From Myxococcales bacterium (GTDB lineage Bacteria; Myxococcota_A; Polyangia; Haliangiales; Haliangiaceae), in the NCBI GenBank assembly GCA_016707895.1, contig JADJGV010000013.1:296183-360182 (forward strand): a stretch of 64,000 bases of DNA. Reading direction: 5' to 3'. The position numbers and the translations under genes were made by a program. Of this stretch, positions 1 through 8,394 are shown piece after piece (positions within the stretch are counted from its first letter, which is position 1; each line of letters begins with the position of its first letter). Below the pieces are notes generated by a model. That model made no database searches, was not told where the DNA came from, and worked only from the letters and a program-made list of their open reading frames with translations.

Positions 1-774
1 GCGCTCACCGACGGCGAGGCCTACGCCGGCACCGCCCGCGCGCGGGTCGGCCACCACAACGACTGCTTCCTGGCCAGCGCCAGCGACCTCGGCACCTACG
101 CCGCGCCGCTCGCCACGTGGTTGAGCTACGTCGACGCCGACAGCCGCTTCACGCCGGTCGGCGGCGAGACCTGCCAGCTGGCCGCGCCGCGCACCGGCTG
201 CGCCAGCGCGCTCGCCGAGTTGACCGCCAAGCACTGGTCGTATCTCAACCGCGAGTACCAGCAGACCGTCCTCGCCGGCTGGGACGCCGGCGGCTGCGGC
301 GACGAGATCCGGCGCCGCCTCGGCTACCGGTTCGCGCTCGATCGCGTGGTCCTGCCGGCGGCGGTGGCGCCGGGTGGCGAGCTGGCGGTCACCGTCACGC
401 TGCGCAACCGCGGCTTCGCGGCCCCGTTCAACCGTCGCCCGGTGGAGCTGGTGCTCAGCCGCGGCGGCCAGCGGTTGGTCGCGCCGCTGGTGGGCGTCGA
501 CGCTCGCCGCTGGGCGCCGGGCGGGGCGGTGACGCTCGCTGTGCGCCTGCGCATCCCCGCCACCGCCGCGGCCGGCAGCTACCGCCTCGCGTTGCGCCTG
601 CCCGACGAGGCCGCCACGCTCGCCGGTGATCCCCGCTACGCGATCCGGCTGGCCAACGACGGCGTCTGGGACGCCGCGACCGGCGACAACGCGCTCACCG
701 ACGCGCTGGTCGTCGACCCCGGCGCGCCGGGCCCGCGCGATCTCACCGCCACGACGTTCGCCGAGCTGCCGTGA
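1..774 (+). CDS. DUF4832 family protein, C-terminal part (5' end outside window)
   Basis: The frame is open from base 1, so only the last 257 residues are present. The visible stretch carries HWSYLNREY and EIRRRLGYRF, spaced as in the C-terminal half of DUF4832 proteins, followed by a region of about 120 residues that reads like a beta-sandwich (alternating Val/Leu/Arg strands with AVTVTLRNRGF). DUF4832 proteins usually pair this region with an upstream TIM-barrel-like DUF4874 domain and are thought to be secreted carbohydrate-acting proteins, but no reaction is established. It lies upstream of VTC and CotH genes, which points to a surface-polymer cluster. Family assignment is from recognition only; the catalytic part cannot be judged. 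Confidence 0.7.
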   Translation, partial: ALTDGEAYAGTARARVGHHNDCFLASASDLGTYAAPLATWLSYVDADSRFTPVGGETCQLAAPRTGCASALAELTAKHWSYLNREYQQTVLAGWDAGGCGDEIRRRLGYRFALDRVVLPAAVAPGGELAVTVTLRNRGFAAPFNRRPVELVLSRGGQRLVAPLVGVDARRWAPGGAVTLAVRLRIPATAAAGSYRLALRLPDEAATLAGDPRYAIRLANDGVWDAATGDNALTDALVVDPGAPGPRDLTATTFAELP

Positions 775-783
775 CCCACCGGC

Positions 784-797
784 GGCACGTCGCGTGC
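784..797 (+). promoter_or_regulatory. sigma-54-type -24/-12 promoter for the VTC gene
   Basis: GG at 784-785 and GC at 796-797 are 10 nt apart in CGGCACGTCGCGTGCA, a close match to the sigma-54 consensus. The ATG of the next gene starts 14 nt after the GC, so the transcript would have almost no leader. Confidence 0.6.
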
Positions 798-811
798 AGC
801 GGCGGATCGCC

Positions 812-1507
812 ATGCCTGCCTGCCTGCGGCCGCTGGAAGGCGCGCCGCCGCTCGACGAGCGCGAGCTCAAGTTCCTGCCCGACGCCGCGGCGGCGCGCCT
901 CGTCTGGGCCATCGCCGCGCAGCACCTGCGCCCGCAGTCGGCGCACGGGCCGTTCACGTACTCGCGCACGACGTACTTCGACACCGCCGACCTCGCCTAC
1001 CTGCGCTCGCCCGGGCATCGGCTCCGGGTGCGCGAGTACTCGACGCCGACCGGCATCGACGCCCCGCCGATCGCCGAGCCCGGATGTTACCTGGAGCTCA
1101 AACGATCGGCGGAGGGCCGCCGCGCCAAGACCCGGCTCGCGCTGCGCCCCGATCAGCTCGCCGCGGCGCTGGCCGCCGCGCACCCGACCCCGCTCACGCC
1201 GTGGGTGACCACCTGGTACCGGCGCCAGGCGCTGGTCGACGGCGCCGGCCGGCTGCGGCTCACGCTCGACGACCGGCTGCTGCTGTGTCGCCCGCGGCCG
1301 TTCGGCGCGCCGTTCGACGAGCTCACCGACGCCGACGTGATCGCGCCCGGCCCGGCGTTCGTCCTCGAGTACAAGGCCTGGGCCGCGCCGCCGCCGTGGC
1401 TGACCCGCGCGCTGGCCGACCTGCCCGAGGCCACCGGCTTCTCGAAGTTCGTGCTCGGCATGCGCGCGCTGGGGCAGCCGTCGACGCGCGCCGCCGCCCA
1501 CGCGTGA
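812..1507 (+). CDS. VTC-domain protein (polyphosphate polymerase-like)
   Basis: This 231-residue protein matches the VTC fold in order: ELKFLPD near the N-terminus, TTYFDTADLAYL, RLRVREY, YLELKRS with a following KTRLAL, and FVLEYKAW near the C-terminus. These are the tunnel-lining Lys/Arg/Glu strands of VTC polyphosphate polymerases. In bacteria the domain is often encoded beside CotH kinases in surface-polymer clusters, and its substrate there is unproven. The ATG at 812 is chosen because a sigma-54-type element ends 14 nt upstream; longer frames would overlap the preceding gene. No signal peptide or membrane helix is seen, so it is probably cytoplasmic. Confident on the domain, not on the reaction. 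Confidence 0.82.
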   Translation: MPACLRPLEGAPPLDERELKFLPDAAAARLVWAIAAQHLRPQSAHGPFTYSRTTYFDTADLAYLRSPGHRLRVREYSTPTGIDAPPIAEPGCYLELKRSAEGRRAKTRLALRPDQLAAALAAAHPTPLTPWVTTWYRRQALVDGAGRLRLTLDDRLLLCRPRPFGAPFDELTDADVIAPGPAFVLEYKAWAAPPPWLTRALADLPEATGFSKFVLGMRALGQPSTRAAAHA

Positions 1508-1512
1508 CGCCT

Positions 1513-1526
1513 GGCGCGGCGCTTGC
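1513..1526 (+). promoter_or_regulatory. sigma-54-type promoter for the 165-aa membrane protein
   Basis: TGGCGCGGCGCTTGCT has GG at 1513-1514 and GC at 1525-1526. The ATG of the following gene begins exactly 13 nt after the GC. Confidence 0.6.
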
Positions 1527-1539
1527 TCTGTCGTCCTCC

Positions 1540-2037
1540 ATGACCTGGCTCGTCTTGTTCGCGGTGCCCTGGATCGTGGTCGCGGCGCGCCCGGGCGTCT
1601 CCGCCAGCCGTCGCCTGCTGGCCGTCGCGCTGGTGTTGACGGTGCCGCTGGTCGGCCCGCTGCTCGCGCTGCTGGTCCGCCGCACCCGCGGCGGCCAGGT
1701 CCGCCTCGAGCCGGTCCCGGCCGTGGTCGCGCACCGCCCGTCGCCGATCGAGATCGATCTCCTCGGCAACCAGCCGCCGGTGCTCGAGCGCTTGCTCGCC
1801 GACGATGGCGCCGAGCGCCTCGCCGCGCTGGTGCACCTGTCGAGCCGCGGCGACGACGCCGCCATCGCCGTGCTGCGCTGGACGATCGAGCACGGCCCCG
1901 ACGAGGCGGTGCTGGCGGCGGCGCTCACGCTCGAGGAGATCGAGCTGCGCGCGGTGACGCGCGCGCTCGCGACCATCGCCCCCGCGCCGATCGCGCGGCC
2001 CCGCGGCGCGCAAGTTGCAGCCGCGTTCGCGGCATGA
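1540..2037 (+). CDS. two-helix membrane protein with HEAT-like tail (PelE-like?)
   Basis: A 165-residue protein with two hydrophobic segments at about residues 2-17 and 25-45, then a soluble region containing LERLLADDGAERLAALVHL and AVLRWTIEHGPDEAVLAAAL, which looks like two helical repeats of the HEAT/TPR kind. This layout (two helices, then a short helical-repeat domain) resembles PelE-type proteins of Pel exopolysaccharide clusters, but the match is by general appearance only and no Pel gene is visible in the window. The ATG at 1540 follows a sigma-54-type element by 13 nt. Its stop overlaps the start of the CotH gene as ATGA at 2034-2037, so the two are probably translationally coupled. 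Confidence 0.55.
   Translation: MTWLVLFAVPWIVVAARPGVSASRRLLAVALVLTVPLVGPLLALLVRRTRGGQVRLEPVPAVVAHRPSPIEIDLLGNQPPVLERLLADDGAERLAALVHLSSRGDDAAIAVLRWTIEHGPDEAVLAAALTLEEIELRAVTRALATIAPAPIARPRGAQVAAAFAA
2005..2018 (+). promoter_or_regulatory. sigma-54-type promoter inside the preceding gene, for cotH-like gene
   Basis: CGGCGCGCAAGTTGCA has GG at 2005-2006 and a perfect TTGCA -12 box with GC at 2017-2018. The CotH start codon begins 15 nt after the GC. The site lies in the last codons of the upstream gene, so the CotH gene may have its own promoter despite the ATGA overlap. Confidence 0.55.
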
Positions 2038-3401
2038 AGCTCATCGTCGCCGTGATCACGTTCGGCTCGCTGGTGGCCAGTGGGTGCGGAGAGCCCGAGG
2101 CGGTGACCCCGCCCGAGCTCGAGGCCTGCCCGCCGATGTACCAGCAGCACCTCCTGCCCGACTACGCGCTCGCGATCGCCCCGGCCGAGTGGGCGGCGCT
2201 CGACGACGAGTTCCGGCACCGCCCCGAGCGCGAGGCCCAGGGCCTCGATCCCACGCCGTACCACCCGGCCGACTTCACCTACGACGACGGCACCCAGGTG
2301 CTGACCGTGGCCGACGTCCGGGTCCGGCTCAAGGGCCAGTCGTCGTGGGCCCAGACCCTCGCCCTCGACGCCAACCCCAAGATGCAGTTCGTGATCTCGT
2401 TCAACGAGGTCGACCCCGCCGGCCGCTTCCTCGGCGTGCGCAAGCTCGACCTCGACATGCCGCGCACCGACCAGACCTTCCTCCGGCAGCGGCTGGCGCT
2501 GCGCTACCTGCGCGAGGCGCAGATCCCCGCGCAGTGCGCCAACAACGTGCGCCTCACGATCAACGGCGCCTACTACGGCCTGTACACGAACCTCGAACGG
2601 TTCGACAAGGAGTTCCTGCAGCGCAACTTCGGCGTCGACGACGACGGCGACCTGTGGGAGGGCGGCCGGATCATCAAGACCAACGAGGACACGTTCTCGT
2701 GGGAGCGCCTCGACGCGCTGTGGTCGCTGACCAGCCTGGCCCAGCTCGAGGCGCTCGGCGACCTCGACGCGTCGATGGCCGACTGGGCCGCCGAGTCGAT
2801 GGTGGGCGACGCCGACGGCTACAGCAACGGCCGGGCGAACTTCTACATCTACGACCACCCGACCCGCGGCTTCCTGTGGCTGCCGACCGACCTCGACACC
2901 GCGTTCGATCGCGACTTCTTGCGCCCCGACGCGTCGCCGCTGTTCCCGCCGTCGCCGGGCCGCTGGGAGCGCGACTGGCACCACTTCTTGATCGTCATGG
3001 CCGACCCCGGCGGCCTGGCCCGCTACGTCGCGGCGCTGGCCGACGCCCGCGGGCGGCTCGACGTCGACGCGGCGCAGGGCGAGCTCGACGCGTGGCGCGC
3101 GCAGATCGCCGACGCCGTCGCCGACGATCCCCACCGCGGCTACGGGCTCGACGCCCACGCGCTGGCGATCGACTTCAGCCGCGCCTACGTCAGCGAGCGC
3201 GCCGCCAGCATCGACGCGTGGCTCGCCTGCCGCCAGGACGGCGGCGCCGACGCCGACGCCGACGGCGTCGACCTGTGCCACGACTGCGATGACCACGACC
3301 CGACGGTGCACCCGGGCGCCACCGAGACCTGCAACCTGCGCGACGACGACTGCGACGGCCGGATCGACAACCGGGTGGGCGCCGCGTCGTGCGCTGGGTG
3401 A
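2034..3401 (+). CDS. CotH-family kinase lipoprotein with MopE-like metal-binding tail
   Basis: A 455-residue protein. The first 20 residues form a lipoprotein signal ending in VASGC. Residues of about 90-310 match CotH: VRLKGQSSW, KLDLDMPRTDQTF, LTINGAYYGLYTNLERFDK, the FYIYDHPT stretch and LPTDLDTAFDRD, the Asp-rich metal/ATP site. CotH of Bacillus phosphorylates spore-coat proteins; secreted homologues of other bacteria have unknown targets. The last 40 residues (DADADGVDLCHDCDDHDPT and CNLRDDDCDGRIDN) are the Asp/Cys repeats of MopE-type copper or calcium binding tails common in Myxococcota. It probably sits on the outer face of a membrane. The start is set by the ATGA overlap with the upstream gene. 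Confidence 0.85.
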   Translation: MKLIVAVITFGSLVASGCGEPEAVTPPELEACPPMYQQHLLPDYALAIAPAEWAALDDEFRHRPEREAQGLDPTPYHPADFTYDDGTQVLTVADVRVRLKGQSSWAQTLALDANPKMQFVISFNEVDPAGRFLGVRKLDLDMPRTDQTFLRQRLALRYLREAQIPAQCANNVRLTINGAYYGLYTNLERFDKEFLQRNFGVDDDGDLWEGGRIIKTNEDTFSWERLDALWSLTSLAQLEALGDLDASMADWAAESMVGDADGYSNGRANFYIYDHPTRGFLWLPTDLDTAFDRDFLRPDASPLFPPSPGRWERDWHHFLIVMADPGGLARYVAALADARGRLDVDAAQGELDAWRAQIADAVADDPHRGYGLDAHALAIDFSRAYVSERAASIDAWLACRQDGGADADADGVDLCHDCDDHDPTVHPGATETCNLRDDDCDGRIDNRVGAASCAG

Positions 3402-3476
3402 GCGCCACCGCGCAGCGAGCGGCGCCGGCACACGCGACCCCCGCGCGCGCGCCGCGCCCGCGCCCGCGCCGCGGCT

Positions 3477-3490
3477 GGCGTGGAACTGGC
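3477..3490 (+). promoter_or_regulatory. sigma-54-type promoter for the beta-helix lipoprotein
   Basis: TGGCGTGGAACTGGCA has GG at 3477-3478 and GC at 3489-3490. The ATG at 3504 begins exactly 13 nt after the GC. Confidence 0.5.
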
Positions 3491-3503
3491 AGTGCTCGCC
3501 CGC

Positions 3504-5612
3504 ATGTCCACCTCGGTCTTCGTCCGCTGCGGCGTGGCGACGTGTCTGTCCTCGCTCCCGATGCTCGCTTGCACCAGCGACGTCGCCCCGCTCGTCCACG
3601 ACGGCGCGCCGGCCGACGCCGACGCGACGCCGGCCGACGCGCGTCCCCCGCGCGACGCGCCGCCCACCGACACGCCGCTCGCCGACGCCCGCGCCCTCGA
3701 CGCGCCGCTGGTCGACGCGCGGCTCATCGACGCGAGCCCGCTCGACGCGGCGCTGATCGACGCGAGGCTGATCGACGCGACACCGGTCGACGCCGTCCCG
3801 ATCGACGCCGTCCCGGTCGACGCCGTCGCCATCGACGCCCCCGCGATCGACGCCGGCCCGCCGCTGGCGCTGACGGTGTGCGCCGACGGCTCCGCCGACT
3901 TCACCACGATCGGCGCCGCGGTCGCGGCCGCCACGCCGGGCAGCACCGTGACCGTGTGCGCCGGCACGTACCACGAGCGCCTGGCGTTGATCGCCATGCC
4001 GCTGGAGCTGATCGGCGCCGCCGGCGCCGCCGCCACCGTCATCGACGGCGACCTCGCGGGCACGGTGATCGAGGTGGTCGGGGTCGGCGACCCTGGCGTC
4101 GAGGTCCGCGGCTTCACGATCCAGCGCGGGAGCACGGCCGCCGAGGGCGGCGGCGTGCGCTGCCAGGACAGCCGCCTGGCGCTCCGCGACAGCGTCGTCG
4201 CCGACAGCCGCGGCGCCGGCGGCGGCGGGCTGTTCGCCCAGGGCTGCCGCCTCGACGTCACGGCCACGCGCTTCGAGCGCAACGACGGCGGGGCCCGCGG
4301 CGGCGGCGCGCTGCTGGTCGACTCGGCCGGCGCGGTGGTCGACAGCCAGCTGCTCGCGAACCGGGCGACCGAGGGCGCCGGCGCCGCCAGCCTCGGCGGC
4401 AGCGTCGAGCTGCGCGGCGGCGCGGTCCGCGCCAACATCGCGGGCCTGCGCGGCGGCGGCCTGTACCACGCCAGCGACGCGGCGATCACCGACGCGGTGA
4501 TCGCCGACAACACCGCCGGCTGGACCGGCGGCGGCCTCCACGTCGTCGGCCACGCGCCGGTGATCGCGACCACCACGATCAGCGGCAACCACGCGGCCAA
4601 CGACGGCGGCGGCGTCTACCTCCACCAGAGCGCCGCCGTGCTGCGCGCCAACCACATCATCGCGAACATCTCCGACGACGATGGCGGCGGCATCCGCGCG
4701 TTCGAGAGCCCGACCACCCTCGAGGGCAACCTGATCGAGCGCAACCGCACCGCCGACGGCGGCGGCGGGGTCCGCGTCTCCCACGTGCCCGCGGTCCTGC
4801 GCGACAACCTGGTGCGCGACAACTACGCCGGCGGCACCGGCGGCGGGCTCGACCTCGACAACGACGCCAGCCTGGTCCACGGCGGCGCGATCACCGGCAA
4901 CTACGCCGGCGGCTCGGGCGGCGGCATCTACGGCTGGCTCGCGCCGTGGACCGGCCTGGTGATCGAGGACGTCGAGATCAGCCGCAACCGCGCCTGGCAG
5001 GGCGGCGGCATCTACCTGGTCGACAACTTCACGCCGGTGACGATGCGGCGCCTGCGGATGGTCGGCAACCGCGCCAGCAAGGGCGCCGGCCTGATGGTCC
5101 GCTCCACCACCTTCACGCTGACCAACTCGCTCCTGGCCGACAACGTCGCGACCGATCGCGGCGGCGCGATCTTCGCCAGCCAGAGCCCGCCCTGGACCGA
5201 GCCGTGCGTGTGCCCGCCGGTGACGCCGGTCGGCCGCGTCGACTTCGTCGTGCTGTCGGGCAACACCGCGCCGCGCGGCGCCGCGCTGTGGACGACCTTC
5301 ACCGATCTCACGATGGCCAACAGCATCGTCGTCGCCAGCGTGGGCCCGGCGATCGAGGCGGTCGCGCCCGACGCCACGCCTGGCGCGCCGGCGGTGCCGG
5401 TGCTGCGCTACGGCGACGTCCATCCGGCGTCGTTCGTCGGCATGGACGATCCCACCGGCAGCGCCGGCAACCTGGCGCAGGCGCCGCAGTTCGTCTCGGC
5501 CACCGACTTCCACCTGGCCGCCGGCAGCCCGTGCATCGACCACGGCGATCCGGCGTTGACCGACGCCGACGGCACCCGGGCCGACATGGGGATGTTCGGG
5601 GGTGCGCAGTGA
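3504..5612 (+). CDS. Asp-Ala-repeat lipoprotein with right-handed beta-helix
   Basis: A 702-residue protein with a signal ending in LPMLAC (lipobox), then about 90 residues of an Asp-Ala repeat (units such as LIDA, PVDA, PIDA) that would form a flexible spacer. From about residue 130 the protein is a repeated-coil beta-helix of the polymorphic-outer-membrane/right-handed type: a conserved ADFTTIGAAVAAATPG entry and many GGG-containing rungs. The end reads DFHLAAGSPCIDHGDP, typical of 'choice-of-anchor' beta-helix proteins. Such proteins are surface adhesins or polysaccharide-binding scaffolds; the ligand is unknown. An ATG 24 nt upstream is possible, but ATG 3504 fits the lipobox and lies 13 nt after a sigma-54-type site. 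The stop overlaps the next GTG by GTGA. Confidence 0.8.
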   Translation: MSTSVFVRCGVATCLSSLPMLACTSDVAPLVHDGAPADADATPADARPPRDAPPTDTPLADARALDAPLVDARLIDASPLDAALIDARLIDATPVDAVPIDAVPVDAVAIDAPAIDAGPPLALTVCADGSADFTTIGAAVAAATPGSTVTVCAGTYHERLALIAMPLELIGAAGAAATVIDGDLAGTVIEVVGVGDPGVEVRGFTIQRGSTAAEGGGVRCQDSRLALRDSVVADSRGAGGGGLFAQGCRLDVTATRFERNDGGARGGGALLVDSAGAVVDSQLLANRATEGAGAASLGGSVELRGGAVRANIAGLRGGGLYHASDAAITDAVIADNTAGWTGGGLHVVGHAPVIATTTISGNHAANDGGGVYLHQSAAVLRANHIIANISDDDGGGIRAFESPTTLEGNLIERNRTADGGGGVRVSHVPAVLRDNLVRDNYAGGTGGGLDLDNDASLVHGGAITGNYAGGSGGGIYGWLAPWTGLVIEDVEISRNRAWQGGGIYLVDNFTPVTMRRLRMVGNRASKGAGLMVRSTTFTLTNSLLADNVATDRGGAIFASQSPPWTEPCVCPPVTPVGRVDFVVLSGNTAPRGAALWTTFTDLTMANSIVVASVGPAIEAVAPDATPGAPAVPVLRYGDVHPASFVGMDDPTGSAGNLAQAPQFVSATDFHLAAGSPCIDHGDPALTDADGTRADMGMFGGAQ

Positions 5613-7474
5613 CCGCCCGGGGCCGCTGGGCCGCCGCGCTGGCGCTGACCGCCGCGCTCGCCGGGTGTAGCTCGTCGGCGGCGCCCGACGACGCCAACCG
5701 GGACGCGCCGCCGCTGATCGACGCCGACCGCCGCGACGGCCCGCCGACCGATGCCACCCTCGTCGACGGCCCGCGCGTCGACGCCGCCCTCACCGACGCG
5801 CGCGGCACCGACGCCACCGACGCCGCCGCCACCGACGCCGCCGCCACCGACGCCACGCTCGTCGACGCCACCGCCATCGACGCGCCGGTCGTGGTCGCGC
5901 CCGACCTCGACGGCCGCATCACGATCAACGAGTTCATGGCCAGCAACGCGCTGACCGCGTTCACGCCGGGCGGGGTCGCCAGCGACTGGCTCGAGCTGTC
6001 GAACCCGACCGCGCAGGACATCCCGCTGGCCGGCTACGGCGTGACCGACGACCTCGCGCTGCCGCGCAAGAGCGTGCTGCCGGCCGGCGTCACGATCCCG
6101 GCGCACGGCCGCCTGCTGTTGTGGGCCGACAGCACGCCCAGCCTCGGCGCGACCCACCTCGGCTTCGCGCTCGCAGACGCCGGCGGCGATCTGGCGCTGG
6201 CCCGCCCCGACGGCTCGTACATCGATCGGGTCCGCTACGGCGCGCAGGAGGTCGATCTGTCGGCGGCGCGCGAGCCCGACGGCTCCGACGCCTGGCGCGT
6301 GGTCTGGCTCGCCAGCCCCGGCGCGGCCAACCCCGCCGGCCCCGGCGCCCCGATGGGCTTCGAGGACGTCGCGCTGCCGCCGGAGGCCGTGCCCGCCGCC
6401 GGCGATCTCAGCGACCTCATCCTCGGCTACGACGTCATCCCGGCGTTCGGGCTGACCGTGACCGCCGCGGTCGCGGCCGCGCTCGAGGCCGATCCGTTCA
6501 CCTGGCAGCCCGCGCAGCTGGTCTACCAGGGCCGCAGCTACGGCCCGGTCGGGTTGCGGCTCAAGGGCAACAACTCGTTCGAGCCGTTCTCGCAGAAGCC
6601 GTCGCTGAAGGTCGCGCTCGACAAGTACACCTCGCGCGCCCGGTTCTTCGGGCTGAAGGACCTGACCTTCAACAACATGGACAACGACCTGTCGATGATG
6701 CACGAGCGCCTGGCCTACCTGGTGGCGCGCAACGCCGGCATCCCGGCGTCGCGGGCCAACCACGCGCTGCTCGCGGTCAACGGCACGTTCTACGGCCTCT
6801 ACACCAACGTCGAGAGCGTCAAGAAGCGGATGCTGGCGCGGTGGTTCACCGACACCAGCGCGCCGCTGTTCGAGGCCACCGACGTCGACTTCGTCGCCGC
6901 CGACGTGCCCCGTTACGCGCTCGAGCAAGGCCCCGACGATCGGTCGATGCTGACCGGCGCCGCCGCCGCGCTGACCCTCGCGGATCCGGCGCAGGCCCTG
7001 GCCCAGGCCAGCGCCTTCATCGACCTGGCCCAGTTCCGGCGCTTCTGGGCGATGTGCTCGGTGATCGGCCAGTTCGACTCGTTCCCGTACTCGGCCCCCG
7101 GCGACGACTACTTCGTCTACGCCGACCCGATCCGCAAGCTCACGTTCCTGCCGTGGGGCATGGACGAGACGTTCTACTCGGCCTCGGTCGACGTCACCGT
7201 CACCCACTCGGTCCTCGCCGCGCGCTGCCACCAGTCGCCGGCGTGCTTCCAGGCCTACGCCGACCAGGTGTGGGAGCTGGTCGCGATGATCGAGGCGATG
7301 GGGCTCGACGCCGAGCGCGCGCGGGTCGCGGCCCAGATCGCCGGGTACGTCGCGCTCGATCAGCGCAAGCCGTACACCACCGCCGAGGTCCAGGCGTCAC
7401 AGGCGGCGATGCACTGGTTCATCGTCGAGCGGCGCGCCGACCTGGCGACGATGCTGCCGCCCGCGACCCCGTGA
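5609..7474 (+). CDS. CotH-family protein with lamin-tail domain, DA-repeat lipoprotein
   Basis: A 621-residue protein starting at GTG 5609, which overlaps the preceding stop (GTGA). The signal ends in AALAGC, followed by about 60 residues of Asp-Ala repeat. Residues about 100-220 are a lamin-tail domain (INEFMASN, DWLELSNPTAQDIPL, LLLWAD, RVRYGAQ). The rest is CotH: VGLRLKGNNSFEPFSQKPSLKV, DLTFNNMDND, NGTFYGLYTNVESVKK and LPWGMDETF, which carries the Asp site. Lamin-tail plus CotH is a recurrent fusion in secreted bacterial proteins. Together with the previous CotH it suggests phosphorylation or assembly of a surface layer, which is inference. It lacks the MopE-like tail of the 2034 gene. Confidence 0.83.
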   Translation: MTARGRWAAALALTAALAGCSSSAAPDDANRDAPPLIDADRRDGPPTDATLVDGPRVDAALTDARGTDATDAAATDAAATDATLVDATAIDAPVVVAPDLDGRITINEFMASNALTAFTPGGVASDWLELSNPTAQDIPLAGYGVTDDLALPRKSVLPAGVTIPAHGRLLLWADSTPSLGATHLGFALADAGGDLALARPDGSYIDRVRYGAQEVDLSAAREPDGSDAWRVVWLASPGAANPAGPGAPMGFEDVALPPEAVPAAGDLSDLILGYDVIPAFGLTVTAAVAAALEADPFTWQPAQLVYQGRSYGPVGLRLKGNNSFEPFSQKPSLKVALDKYTSRARFFGLKDLTFNNMDNDLSMMHERLAYLVARNAGIPASRANHALLAVNGTFYGLYTNVESVKKRMLARWFTDTSAPLFEATDVDFVAADVPRYALEQGPDDRSMLTGAAAALTLADPAQALAQASAFIDLAQFRRFWAMCSVIGQFDSFPYSAPGDDYFVYADPIRKLTFLPWGMDETFYSASVDVTVTHSVLAARCHQSPACFQAYADQVWELVAMIEAMGLDAERARVAAQIAGYVALDQRKPYTTAEVQASQAAMHWFIVERRADLATMLPPATP

Positions 7475-7478
7475 GCCG

Positions 7479-8342
7479 TCAGGCCTCGGCGTCGACGGGC
7501 ACCAGCGCGGCGAGCTGCGCCGGGCTGGCGACGTCGGTCCAGGTCACGCCGGCCAGGGGCAGCGTCACGCAGCGCTCGGGGGCCCGCGCGATCACGTCGC
7601 GCACGAGGTCGAGCGGCCGGTACGCGCGGTAGATGTAGTCGATGGCGTCGGCCTCGTCCTCGGTGCCGACCAGGTGGCCGAGGGCCTCGAGCACGTCGAC
7701 CAGCCGCGGCACGGTGGCGCGCGCCAGCGCCCACAGCGCGTCGACGCGCGCGCACAGCCCCGACGCGGACCGCAGCCGGCCGTCGCCCCCCTGCCGCGGC
7801 GCCGCGACCGGCGCGCCGGCGTCACCCGCCGGGCCGGCCTCGGCGCCGAGCAGCACCACCCGGTCGCGCAGGCCCTCGGCCAGGGCCCGGGCGGTGGCCA
7901 GGTGGCTGACGAACAGGCGCGGCGGATCGACGTGGTGGCCGCCGGGCAGCACGGTCACCACCGCGCGCGGCGCCCAGCGGCGGATCATCGCCAGCGCCAC
8001 GTACAGGCCGAAGCTGGGATCGCGCGCCAGCGGCTGCTGCAGCACGTGGTGGCTCCGCCCGGCGACCTGCGCGCGGGCGTCGGCGTGCTCGGGCCCCAGC
8101 ACGGTGAGCGTGCGCGTCGGCGGGGTCAGGCGGTTGGCCAGCTCGAGCGTCCGCTCGAGCATCGATGGCCGCCCGTCGACGCGCAGGCACGGCTGCGAGG
8201 CCGTCACCCGGAACCGGCGGCGGATGTAGCGCGCGAGCGGGGCGGCGTCGCTGCCGACCAGCACGGTGGTCCAGTCGCGATCGTCGGAGTCGATCGCGGG
8301 TGGCGTGAACGAGGTCCGGACGCTCGGGCTCGGGATGGGCAC
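7479..8342 (-). CDS. degenerate mannose-1-phosphate guanylyltransferase-like protein
   Basis: A 287-residue protein whose order of elements follows the sugar-nucleotidyltransferase (ManC-like) fold: a first strand TTVLVGSDAAPLARY, then MLERTLELANRL, TLTVLGPEH, HHVLQQPLARDPSFGLYVALA, TVLPGGHHV, DALWALARA and VTLPLAGVTWTDVASP. The catalytic loop GGxGTRL expected at the first strand is VGSDAAPL, and the usual PKQ lysine is missing (TASQP). Substrate binding may remain but catalysis looks lost. The GTG at 8342 is preferred over GTG 8390 because it lies 13 nt after a sigma-54-type element. A shorter relative is at 11670-12224. Function unknown. Confidence 0.6.
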   Translation of the reverse strand: MPIPSPSVRTSFTPPAIDSDDRDWTTVLVGSDAAPLARYIRRRFRVTASQPCLRVDGRPSMLERTLELANRLTPPTRTLTVLGPEHADARAQVAGRSHHVLQQPLARDPSFGLYVALAMIRRWAPRAVVTVLPGGHHVDPPRLFVSHLATARALAEGLRDRVVLLGAEAGPAGDAGAPVAAPRQGGDGRLRSASGLCARVDALWALARATVPRLVDVLEALGHLVGTEDEADAIDYIYRAYRPLDLVRDVIARAPERCVTLPLAGVTWTDVASPAQLAALVPVDAEA

Positions 8343-8355
8343 CGGTGGACCCGCT

Positions 8356-8369
8356 GCAAGCGATGCGCC
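8356..8369 (-). promoter_or_regulatory. sigma-54-type promoter for the nucleotidyltransferase-like gene
   Basis: On the minus strand CGGCGCATCGCTTGCA has GG at 8369-8368 and GC at 8357-8356. A GTG follows after exactly 13 nt at 8342, which sets the start choice. Confidence 0.6.
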
Positions 8370-8394
8370 GGCGCGAATCCCTGGCGCCACTCGC

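Noticed and set aside
1323..5543. Very long minus-strand open frame opposite the CotH and beta-helix genes
   Set aside because: Its protein is a low-complexity Arg/Ala/Val/Gly string; it is a GC shadow of the plus-strand genes, which carry recognisable domains.
3389..5608. Upstream extension of the second CotH frame
   Set aside because: Arg-rich shadow of the beta-helix gene; the real start is GTG 5609 with a lipoprotein signal.
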